A stretch of DNA of 64,000 nt, from NCBI RefSeq assembly GCF_900105625.1, contig NZ_FNSD01000001.1:2356001-2420000 (forward strand), in the 5' to 3' direction. The stretch comes from Terriglobus roseus. Its GTDB lineage: Bacteria > Acidobacteriota > Terriglobia > Terriglobales > Acidobacteriaceae. The translations under genes and the position numbers were made by a program. Every line of letters begins with the position of its first letter. Positions within the stretch are counted from its first letter, which is position 1. The notes beneath the pieces are model-generated. The model made no database searches, was not told where the DNA came from, and saw nothing but the letters and a program-made list of their open reading frames with translations. Below, one piece after another: positions 51,449 through 58,391 of this stretch.

Positions 51449-52438
51449 ATGGCCGTGAAGTACTGCGCTGTTCTCGCCCCGCTGATGCTGTTCTGCAGTC
51501 TGCAGAGAACGTGTGCGCAGACGGCTCCCGCACCCAAGCCCTCCACAGAGCCTGCCGCGAATGAGACGCTAACGCTGCGTGTCGCATCGCGCGTCGTTGC
51601 GGTCTCCGCCGTTGTGCGCGGTAAGGACAACGTTCCAATCCAGGGACTGACGAAAGATGATTTCGAACTGAAGCAGGACGGCAAGGATGTTGCCATCCGC
51701 TACTTCTCCGAGGCATCGGAACTCCCCCTGACGCTGGCACTTTTAGTCGATACCAGCGGCAGTCAGCGCACGCTCATAGGCGACGAGGTCGTGGCCAGCG
51801 ATGTGTTCTTTCAAACGATGCTGGGCCGGCCGCAGGACCGTGCCACGCTGCTGCGCGTGGATGCGGAGGTGGATGAGTTGATCCCCATGACCAACTCTCC
51901 TTCACGCCTGCACCTGGGCTTGCTCGGTCTATCCGCGCGGCCCTCTTCGGCGAACGGCACGCGGCTGCAGGATGCCATCTATGCCGTCTCGAAACTCACG
52001 CTGGCAAAGCAGACAGGGCGCAAAGCCATCATCGTCCTGAGCGATGGTGGCGACAATGGAAGCAGCAAGTCACTGGAAGATGCGATCCATGAGGCGCAGC
52101 AATTCAACGTGCAGATTTACTGCATCGACTACAGCGTCTTCAACTACGCCATGGATCTGAACCACAGCCTGGGCGGCGTGCGTGCCGGCAGCGTGGACAA
52201 GGGCGAGGAGATCCTGAAGAAGCTCGCCGAGCAGACCGGCGGACGGATGTACAACGTGGGCAAGATGAACCTGCGCACCATCTACGAACAGATCGCCCGC
52301 GACCTGCGCTTCCAGTACGAACTCGGCTACACGCCGCCGCCCGATCTGAAGCCCGGTAGCTTCCATCGGCTGGAGCTACGTACCAGGGACAGGAAGCAGA
52401 CGGTGCAGGCACGCAACGGCTTCACCTTCGAGCCTTGA
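51449..52438 (+). CDS. Secreted VWA-domain protein
   Basis: The 329-residue protein has an N-terminal signal, an Ig-like lead segment (about 40-85; VSAVVRGKDNVPIQGLTKDDFEL) and a von Willebrand A domain (about 90-280) with MIDAS DTSGSQ and an LSDGGDNG loop. This is the VWFA-related domain type found in many copies in Acidobacteriota. It likely binds a protein or metal at the cell surface. An SD (GGGAGG) is near the ATG. Confidence 0.85.
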   Translation: MAVKYCAVLAPLMLFCSLQRTCAQTAPAPKPSTEPAANETLTLRVASRVVAVSAVVRGKDNVPIQGLTKDDFELKQDGKDVAIRYFSEASELPLTLALLVDTSGSQRTLIGDEVVASDVFFQTMLGRPQDRATLLRVDAEVDELIPMTNSPSRLHLGLLGLSARPSSANGTRLQDAIYAVSKLTLAKQTGRKAIIVLSDGGDNGSSKSLEDAIHEAQQFNVQIYCIDYSVFNYAMDLNHSLGGVRAGSVDKGEEILKKLAEQTGGRMYNVGKMNLRTIYEQIARDLRFQYELGYTPPPDLKPGSFHRLELRTRDRKQTVQARNGFTFEP

Positions 52439-52561
52439 ACGTTGGACTGTTCGCTAACAGGGAAGAAAGACCCGACGTGTTAAGCGGCATGTTCTCCGGT
52501 AGATCGAAGAGGTCGGCTACGCCTGGGTCTTTCACCGATGCGCGGTGCATCCAATAAATCG

Positions 52562-53287
52562 ATGTGCGGACGCTACCAACGCCGAAGTGACAAGCAACGC
52601 ATCGCCGAGGCCATGCGCGTGGATGGCCATGTCTTTGAAGATCCTCTGGCGCCTGACGACGACATCCGTCCCACCACCATGCAGCCCATCGTCCGCGAGA
52701 ACCGCGACACGGGCCAGCGCGACCTGGTGCTGGCGCGCTGGGGGTTTATACCGCCGTGGCAGAAGCCGGGCGAGAAACCTCCACCAACGACCTTCAACGC
52801 CCGCAGCGAAGGCGTTGAGAAGGCCGCCATGTGGAAGCGAGCTTTTGCGCGGCATCGTTGCCTGGTCCCGGCGGACGCCTTCTTCGAGTGGCAGAAGCTG
52901 CGCCCCCGTAACAATCCCAAGTTCGCCTTTACCGTCGACGGTCTCACGCCCTTCGCCTTCGCCGGCCTGTGGAGCGCATGGAAAGACCCGGCCAACGGCC
53001 AGTGGCTGCAAAGCTTTACGGTGTTGACGACGGATGCGAATGAGACCATGCAGCCGGTCCATAACCGCATGCCTATCATACTGAAACCAAAGGATTTTGC
53101 GCGATGGCTGTCACGCGATGAGACGTCTCAGTTGCCGCTCGACCTGCTGCGTCCGCTGTCGGACGGCCTACAGTGCAAACCCGTGGAGAATGAGCCGGGC
53201 GTAGCTTCGAAACGCCTTGCCCAGAACAACATTCCGGCCGAGGCGCCGGATGCCGATCAGCCTGGACTCTTCGGCGATTCGCTCTAG
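52562..53287 (+). CDS. SRAP-family DNA-protein crosslink protein (YedK/HMCES-like)
   Basis: The 241-residue protein begins MCGRY: Cys2, freed by Met removal, forms the covalent adduct with abasic sites. Other catalytic residues are the Glu in AFFEWQ and the His in PVHNRMP. It shields and processes abasic sites in single-stranded DNA. The start is fixed by the need for Cys at position 2; an upstream ATG eight codons earlier is therefore rejected. It has a normal length for the family. There is no clear SOS box. Confidence 0.93.
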   Translation: MCGRYQRRSDKQRIAEAMRVDGHVFEDPLAPDDDIRPTTMQPIVRENRDTGQRDLVLARWGFIPPWQKPGEKPPPTTFNARSEGVEKAAMWKRAFARHRCLVPADAFFEWQKLRPRNNPKFAFTVDGLTPFAFAGLWSAWKDPANGQWLQSFTVLTTDANETMQPVHNRMPIILKPKDFARWLSRDETSQLPLDLLRPLSDGLQCKPVENEPGVASKRLAQNNIPAEAPDADQPGLFGDSL

Positions 53288-53410
53288 CGGCTTCTGAGAG
53301 CCTTGTCTTTCAAGAGCGGAATGGAGCGTTGCACAGTACAGTCCGAAGGAACCGCATGTGCTCGGTGCTGAGGGCAGTCCCACACCTTTCTGCTTGCTGC
53401 CATCGGAATA

Positions 53411-53451
53411 CAGAGCCTTCGACTGCGCTGCGCTCTGCCCAGGATGACAAG
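53411..53451. repeat. Half-element of subtype A repeat
   Basis: CAGAGCCTTCGACTGCGC...CCCAGGATGACAAG resembles the right arm of the elements at 5.9 and 28.9 kb. No left arm is visible. It lies in the 287-bp gap before the AIM24 gene, which holds nothing else I can support. Confidence 0.7.
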
Positions 53452-53574
53452 CCTCTTTGGGGGCACGCGCGGGGAGCCAGAGGGCAGCCAAAGCGGGGAG
53501 GATGGAACCTCGCCCGCGCACCTGTCGTATCTTCTAGTCGAGGCAGAACAAGGCCACGGAGGTCGAAGCAGACG

Positions 53575-54339
53575 ATGCAGTCACGCATTCACGGCACCAC
53601 CATGCCCGCCATTGAATTCCTTTTGCAGCCCGGCGAGACGGTCATCTCGGAAGCCGGCGAGCTTAGCTGGATGTCCGCGTCCATCGGCATGCATACGCAC
53701 ACGCAGGCCGGTGGTGGTGGCGGCTTTCTGGGCGCCATCAAGCGCATGGCCGGTGGCGGTACGCTGTTCATGACGGAGTACACCGCACAGCAGTATCCCG
53801 GCGAGGTCGCCTTCGCGACCAAGGTTCCCGGCCATATCGTGCCGGTGGAGCTGCACGGCAACGGCGATGAGTACATGATCCATCGCCACGGCTTTCTGTG
53901 CGCCACACCTGGCATCGGACTCGGCCTCGGCTTTCAGCAATCGCTGGGTGCCGGGATCTTCGGCGGCGATGGCTTCCTCTTGCAGAAGATCTACGGCAAC
54001 GGCACCGCGTGGCTCGAACTCTCCGGCGAAGTCATCGTCCGTGACCTGCAGCCGGGTGAAACGCTGCGCGTCCACCCCGGCCATGTGGGGGCCTTCCACG
54101 CCGGCGTTCGCTTCGAAATCACCCGCGTGCCCGGCATCCGCAACATGTTCTTTGGTGGCGACGGCATCTTCCTCGCCGCACTCACCGGTCCGGGCCGCAT
54201 CTGGCTGCAGACGCTGCCCATCAGCAACCTTGCCCACAAGCTGCAGGAATACCTGCCCGGCCCCGATCGCGAAACACGAGCCGGCGTGGGCGGAGGCATC
54301 GCAGGCGCTGTCATCGGCAGCATGTTCAACGACCGCTAG
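53575..54339 (+). CDS. AIM24 family (TIGR00266-like) protein
   Basis: The 254-residue protein consists of the repeated beta-sandwich characteristic of AIM24/TIGR00266 proteins, with glycine-rich turns (GGGGGFLGAIKRMAGGG) and segments such as FLLQKIYGNGTAWLELSGEVI and GIRNMFFGGDGIFLAALTGPG. The biochemical role of bacterial members is unknown. The C-terminal Gly-rich GVGGGIAGAVIGSMF may be a membrane-touching tail. The start has SD GGAGG 12 bp upstream, somewhat far; a longer upstream frame includes the repeat and is rejected. A terminator follows. Confidence 0.85.
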   Translation: MQSRIHGTTMPAIEFLLQPGETVISEAGELSWMSASIGMHTHTQAGGGGGFLGAIKRMAGGGTLFMTEYTAQQYPGEVAFATKVPGHIVPVELHGNGDEYMIHRHGFLCATPGIGLGLGFQQSLGAGIFGGDGFLLQKIYGNGTAWLELSGEVIVRDLQPGETLRVHPGHVGAFHAGVRFEITRVPGIRNMFFGGDGIFLAALTGPGRIWLQTLPISNLAHKLQEYLPGPDRETRAGVGGGIAGAVIGSMFNDR

Positions 54340-54396
54340 GCACTTCGTCCGGTCTTCGATGCCTTCGGCGTGTTCTTGCTCTTGCGGCTAATCAGG

Positions 54397-54430
54397 CAGA
54401 GCCCGGCCTTGCGCCGGGCTCTGTATCTTT
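54397..54430. terminator. Terminator between AIM24 and azoR
   Basis: The 11-bp stem CAGAGCCCGGC / GCCGGGCTCTG with a 5-nt loop is followed by TATCTTT. It is positioned between convergent genes and probably works on both strands. Confidence 0.85.
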
Positions 54431-54443
54431 GGTCCGTGCGGAG

Positions 54444-55076
54444 TTAGAGTGCCTGGTTCACATGCGCCTGCACTGCCTGCAGATGCGGCACCAGGAAGGT
54501 TTTGCGGTCCACCTTGCCGTGATTGACTGCCTGGACTCCACCTGCTGTGAAGAAGGTCGCGTCCGTGACACCCAGGAAACCGAAGACCGAACGCAGGTAC
54601 GGCTCCACGAAGTTGTAGGAGGCCATCTGCGTCTGTGCGTCGTAGATGCCGCCGGTCGCAATGAGAAAGGTCGCCTTCTTCCCCACGATCAACCCCTTGG
54701 GTGTGCCGTCCGCGTAACTGAAGGTCTTGCCGACGCGAGCGATCTGGTCGACCCACAGCTTCAGGACCGACGGTGGGCCGAAGTTATGCATCGGCACGCC
54801 GATCACATACTCATCCGCCTCGAAGAGTTCGGCCAGCAGGGTGTTGGAGAGCGTCACGATCTCCTTCTGCTCTGGTGTCTGCGCCTCTTCCGGGGTAAAG
54901 ACGGCTCCAACCCACGCCGCATCGATCGGCGGGATGACGGTGGCATTCAGGTCGCGCACCACGACCTTGCCGTCCGGGTGCGCGGCCTTCCACTGCGTGA
55001 CGAACTCGCTCGTGAGCGCGCGGGAGATAGAACGGTCGTAGAGCGGGCTGGAATCGATATGAAGCAGCGTGGGCAT
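54444..55076 (-). CDS. azoR: FMN-dependent NADH:quinone/azo reductase
   Basis: The 210-residue flavodoxin-fold reductase has MPTLLHIDSSPLYDRSISRAL (first 21 residues; nucleotide-binding Ser-rich loop), VIGVPMHNFGPPSVLKLW (FMN-binding) and ATGGIYDAQ. It reduces quinones or azo compounds with NADH. An SD (AAGGAG) sits before the ATG. A TetR-family gene is divergent, and a perfect 11-bp inverted repeat lies between them, indicating local control by that regulator. Confidence 0.9.
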   Translation of the reverse strand: MPTLLHIDSSPLYDRSISRALTSEFVTQWKAAHPDGKVVVRDLNATVIPPIDAAWVGAVFTPEEAQTPEQKEIVTLSNTLLAELFEADEYVIGVPMHNFGPPSVLKLWVDQIARVGKTFSYADGTPKGLIVGKKATFLIATGGIYDAQTQMASYNFVEPYLRSVFGFLGVTDATFFTAGGVQAVNHGKVDRKTFLVPHLQAVQAHVNQAL

Positions 55077-55110
55077 GGCATTCTCCTTGGTGGACATTTG
55101 ACCATTAATG

Positions 55111-55144
55111 GACATCTGTCTCGTAACGATAATAGACAGATGTC
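55111..55144. promoter_or_regulatory. TetR-type operator between azoR and its regulator
   Basis: GACATCTGTCT and AGACAGATGTC are exact inverted arms with a 12-bp spacer, in the 107-bp divergent gap. A partial direct copy (TGGACATTTG) lies just upstream at 55091. The site could block both promoters. Confidence 0.75.
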
Positions 55145-55183
55145 TATCTGATCCCAAGGGTGCAAAAAAGCTATGCTAAGGAC

Positions 55184-55780
55184 ATGTCAGCCCCGTCCGC
55201 ACAACCCGATGTTGCGGAATCCACGGACCGGCGCTCGCTTCGCAGTCGGCAGTCCCTGATGGACGCGCTCGGCAAGGTGCTGACGAAGAAGGACTTCCAG
55301 GAAATTTCTATCCAGGAGATCGCCGACGAAGCGAATCTTACCCGGGCCACCTTCTATCTGCACTACCCGGACAAAGATGCTCTGCTGCAGGCCATGACTG
55401 CCGTTCGTTTCGGCGAGTCGCTGCGGCAGCGGCTCGACTCCTCACCGAACTGCGGAGGCGGCCTGCGGACCATCGCTCTGGGCGTCTGCGAGTATCTGTC
55501 CAGGGCCACCGGATGCCCCAGCGGCCTGAGCAGGATGTCGCTCGAGCGCTCCGTGATCCCGGTCCTTGAGGGCATCCTTCAGGACGGGGTGAAGAAGTTC
55601 AACCTGGCTGGCGGCGTCGATCCGGAGATTCTTTCAGCGATCGTCGCGTGGGCCATCTTCGGTGCGGCTACCCATTGGGCCCTGACGCCGAATCGCATGC
55701 CTGCGGAGCAGATGGCAGACGTAATTGACTCGCTCGTGAGCCCGCTGTGGCAGGGCGTTACCTCCGCTCCTTCGCTCTAG
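55184..55780 (+). CDS. TetR family transcriptional regulator
   Basis: The 198-residue protein has an N-terminal helix-turn-helix (about 22-65; FQEISIQEIADEANLTRATFYLHYPDK) and an all-alpha ligand domain. An SD (AAGGA) immediately precedes the start; an earlier in-frame ATG gives a non-homologous extension. It is divergent from azoR with a perfect palindromic operator between, so it likely represses azoR and itself, and responds to a quinone, dye or other small molecule. The inducer is not deducible. Confidence 0.88.
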   Translation: MSAPSAQPDVAESTDRRSLRSRQSLMDALGKVLTKKDFQEISIQEIADEANLTRATFYLHYPDKDALLQAMTAVRFGESLRQRLDSSPNCGGGLRTIALGVCEYLSRATGCPSGLSRMSLERSVIPVLEGILQDGVKKFNLAGGVDPEILSAIVAWAIFGAATHWALTPNRMPAEQMADVIDSLVSPLWQGVTSAPSL

Positions 55781-55937
55781 ACTCCCTCGAAGGTCAGCTC
55801 ACGCTCAAACGACCGACTGATCCTCGTCGTCTGAATCATCCACTGCGTGGATCCGTGGACACGAGATTTCAGTTGCGCACGTCGCTTTGCACAGGCATTC
55901 TCGTAGGGTTCCAATTCCCCCGAAGCGGAGACTGCGA

Positions 55938-56324
55938 ATGACCACGGAAGACCAACCCTCAAAGCCCATGCTCTGGATCGGCTGGATCCTCACGGCGCTG
56001 CCGGCGCTTTTTCTCCTGTCCGGAGGCGTCACGGCTGCTCTGCAACTGCCGGTGGTGAAAGAGGGTCTGGGCAAGTACGGATTCACGCCCTCGATCCTGC
56101 CCATATTCGCGGCTGTTGAATTGACATGCGCCGTGCTGACCCTGATCCCGCGCACCGCACCGATCGGAGCGATCCTGATCTCCGCATATATGGGCGGTGC
56201 CGTGATCACGCACCTGCGTGCGGGCGAAGCGCAGTGGTTCATCCCTGTCATCTTTTCCGCTGTGGTTTGGATCGGCCTCTGGTTGCGCCGGCCCTCGCTT
56301 CGCCAACAGATGCTTGGCATCTGA
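55938..56324 (+). CDS. DoxX-like small membrane protein
   Basis: The 128-residue protein has four predicted helices (about 12-32, 50-68, 75-92, 98-116) and the DoxX-like layout (LWIGWILTALPALFLLSGGV; an IPRTAPIGAILISAYMGGAVITHLRAGE core). The family is small and of unclear function, sometimes in quinone- or thiol-linked modules. The SD CGGAG is 8 bp upstream. It may share a transcript with nadD, 23 bp downstream. Confidence 0.8.
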   Translation: MTTEDQPSKPMLWIGWILTALPALFLLSGGVTAALQLPVVKEGLGKYGFTPSILPIFAAVELTCAVLTLIPRTAPIGAILISAYMGGAVITHLRAGEAQWFIPVIFSAVVWIGLWLRRPSLRQQMLGI

Positions 56325-56347
56325 ATGTCAGGCGATACTTGAGTCAC

Positions 56348-56980
56348 ATGCGCATCGGCTATTTTGGCGGCACCTTCGATCCACCGCACCGCGCACACCT
56401 GCTGGCCGCACAGGCGGCGGCAGATGCGATGCGGCTGGATCGCGTATTCCTGGCACCAACCGGACTGCAGCCGTTGAAGGCGGCAGGCCCACATGCCAGC
56501 TACGACGATCGCCTGGCAATGACGCGTCTGCTGTGCGCCGAAGACCCGCGCATGGAGGTCTCCGAGATCGACGCGCCGCATCCCGACGGCTCGCCCAACT
56601 ACACCATCGATGCGCTCGCGCGCCTGCGTTCCAGATTCCCCGATGCCGAACTATTCGTGATTGTTGGTGCGGATACTTTTCTGTCGCTGCCCCGCTGGCG
56701 CGAGCCGGAAAAGCTGCTGGCCGAAGCCGAATGGATCGTGCTTTCGCGGCCCGGCTTTGAGCTGAATGACATTGACCCGGACCACGGTGGCGAAGGCATT
56801 GCCTCGCTGAACCTGACGCCCGAACAGCGCGCGCGGGTTCACCTGGTCGAGACGCTGGATGAGGACATCTCTGCCAGCGGCATTCGCGAACGGCTGCGTG
56901 TCGGCGTCTCCTGCGGCAAGTCGCTCACGCCCACGGTTGGCCTGTACATCGCGCGCATGCACCTGTACCACGCCACCTAA
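56348..56980 (+). CDS. nadD: Nicotinate-nucleotide adenylyltransferase
   Basis: The 210-residue NAD-synthesis enzyme adenylylates nicotinate mononucleotide. It shows YFGGTFDPPHRAHLL (HxGH-like: HRAH) near the N-terminus and the second signature SASGIRERL near the C-terminus (about 178-186). The active-site order and length match NadD. The RBS is poor. In many bacteria nadD directly precedes rsfS; here an AhpD-like gene sits between them. Confidence 0.92.
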   Translation: MRIGYFGGTFDPPHRAHLLAAQAAADAMRLDRVFLAPTGLQPLKAAGPHASYDDRLAMTRLLCAEDPRMEVSEIDAPHPDGSPNYTIDALARLRSRFPDAELFVIVGADTFLSLPRWREPEKLLAEAEWIVLSRPGFELNDIDPDHGGEGIASLNLTPEQRARVHLVETLDEDISASGIRERLRVGVSCGKSLTPTVGLYIARMHLYHAT

Positions 56981-57001
56981 CCCAACACGGAGCGGACCGC
57001 C

Positions 57002-57475
57002 ATGGAAGAGAAGCGCATCGACTATTGGAAGGTCTGGCCCGAAGGCGTTCAGGCGCTGACGGCCATGGGCAAAGCGGTGAACCAGTCCGGCCTGGAGCAG
57101 TCGCTGATGGAGCTGGTCAAGCTCCGCGCGTCGCTGATGAATGGCTGTGCCTTCTGCATCGACATGCACAGCAAGGACGCGCTGGCGGCAGGCGAAACGA
57201 CCGAACGCCTCTTCGGGTTGAATGCGTGGCGCGAGACACCCTTCTTCACACCACGCGAACGCGCCGCACTGCAGTGGACGGAGAGCCTGACCAACATCAG
57301 CGAAGGCCACGCGCCGGACTTTGCCTACAACGAGGTGGTTGCAAACTTCTCGCCGGATGAGGTGGTGAAGCTGACGTTCGCCATCGTCGCTATCAACTCA
57401 TGGAACCGCATCGCTCTGGCCTTTCGAAAACCGACTGCCGGCAGTTATCACGCACCCGCTGCAGCCACCGAATAG
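57002..57475 (+). CDS. Carboxymuconolactone-decarboxylase/AhpD-like protein
   Basis: The 157-residue protein has the AhpD-type redox motif CAFCIDMHSKDA (about 50-61), preceded by ELVKLRASLMNG, the standard CMD-family helix. The CxxC and His suggest a peroxidase-related disulfide function rather than decarboxylation. The gene lies 21 bp after nadD and 172 bp before rsfS on the same strand. It is not near ahpC; a 1-Cys peroxiredoxin is in this window, but 25 kb away. Confidence 0.85.
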   Translation: MEEKRIDYWKVWPEGVQALTAMGKAVNQSGLEQSLMELVKLRASLMNGCAFCIDMHSKDALAAGETTERLFGLNAWRETPFFTPRERAALQWTESLTNISEGHAPDFAYNEVVANFSPDEVVKLTFAIVAINSWNRIALAFRKPTAGSYHAPAAATE

Positions 57476-57647
57476 GCATCACCAATTGCCTATGTGCGTC
57501 GTCCTCGCCATTACAACCAAAAAGGTCCGTGCAATCGCTCTTTGCTGCGGCCGAAGACTAGGCGCAGCGCCTTCGTTGGCCTATCCTTAGGCTGACGAAG
57601 AGAATGTTCGCCCGGTAACCCCGTGGCGCGCTCTTCGAAGGAGATCA

Positions 57648-58313
57648 ATGCCCTCACTGGAATCCAACCAGCTTCTCCGCGCCGCGGTCGATGCCTGCGA
57701 TAGCAAGAAAGCCGAAGACATCACCATCCTGGCGCTGGACCCCTCGGAAAGCTCGCTGACAGACTACTTCCTCATCTGCAGCGGCACCAACGAACGCCAG
57801 AACGCCGCCATTGCAGACGAGATTGAGTTTCGTTTGAAGAACGACTTCGGCACCTATCCGAACGCGGTGGAAGGGCGCCGTCAGGGGGAATGGGTCCTGA
57901 TGGATTATGTGGACTTCGTCGTCCACATCTTCATGCCGGAGAAGCGCGCCTTCTACGGCCTGGAGCGTCTGCGCCGGTCCGCAAAGACCATGTCCATTGA
58001 CGATCTGGATGGCGAGATCAAGGCAGCGCTGGTGAAAACCCGCGCCAAGGTAGCCAAGAAGACCGCAAAGGCCGAATCTGCGGACGACTTCGCCGAAGCC
58101 AGCAGCGGCTCCGCATCCGGCAAGCTGCCAGCGGTGAAGACCGCTGCCAAGACCGTCGTAAAGAAAGCCGCTGCGAAGAAGACCGTCGCGCCAAAGGCCG
58201 TGGCACCAAAGAAGGCTGTGAAGACCGCCGCGAAGAAAGCGGAGAAGACAGTAGTGGCTGTGAAGGCCGCTGCACCCAAGAAAACTGCCAAGAAGGCTGC
58301 GAAAAAATCGTAG
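57648..58313 (+). CDS. rsfS: Ribosomal silencing factor RsfS with a histone-H1-like tail
   Basis: The 221-residue protein has an N-terminal RsfS domain (about 5-115; DITILALDPSESSLTDYFLIC, GEWVLMDYVDFVVHIF), which binds ribosomal protein uL14 and blocks subunit joining in starvation. It continues into a Lys/Ala/Thr/Val-rich tail (about 125-221; KKAAAKKTVAPKAV, KKTAKKAAKKS) not found in the E. coli protein (105 residues). The tail resembles bacterial histone-H1-like domains and may bind RNA or DNA. SD AAGGAG. A terminator follows. Confidence 0.92.
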   Translation: MPSLESNQLLRAAVDACDSKKAEDITILALDPSESSLTDYFLICSGTNERQNAAIADEIEFRLKNDFGTYPNAVEGRRQGEWVLMDYVDFVVHIFMPEKRAFYGLERLRRSAKTMSIDDLDGEIKAALVKTRAKVAKKTAKAESADDFAEASSGSASGKLPAVKTAAKTVVKKAAAKKTVAPKAVAPKKAVKTAAKKAEKTVVAVKAAAPKKTAKKAAKKS

Positions 58314-58345
58314 ACGGACGTACTTGAGTTTGGGTTCCAAAAGGA

Positions 58346-58371
58346 AAGGGCACGGCTTCTGCCGTGCCCTT
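58346..58371. terminator. Terminator after rsfS
   Basis: The stem AAGGGCACGGC / GCCGTGCCCTT with a 4-nt loop lies between convergent rsfS and the GWxTD gene; likely bidirectional. Its core stem (GGGCACGG) resembles that at 38556. Confidence 0.85.
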
Positions 58372-58391
58372 CGTCCTGTCTGCTGCTTGTC

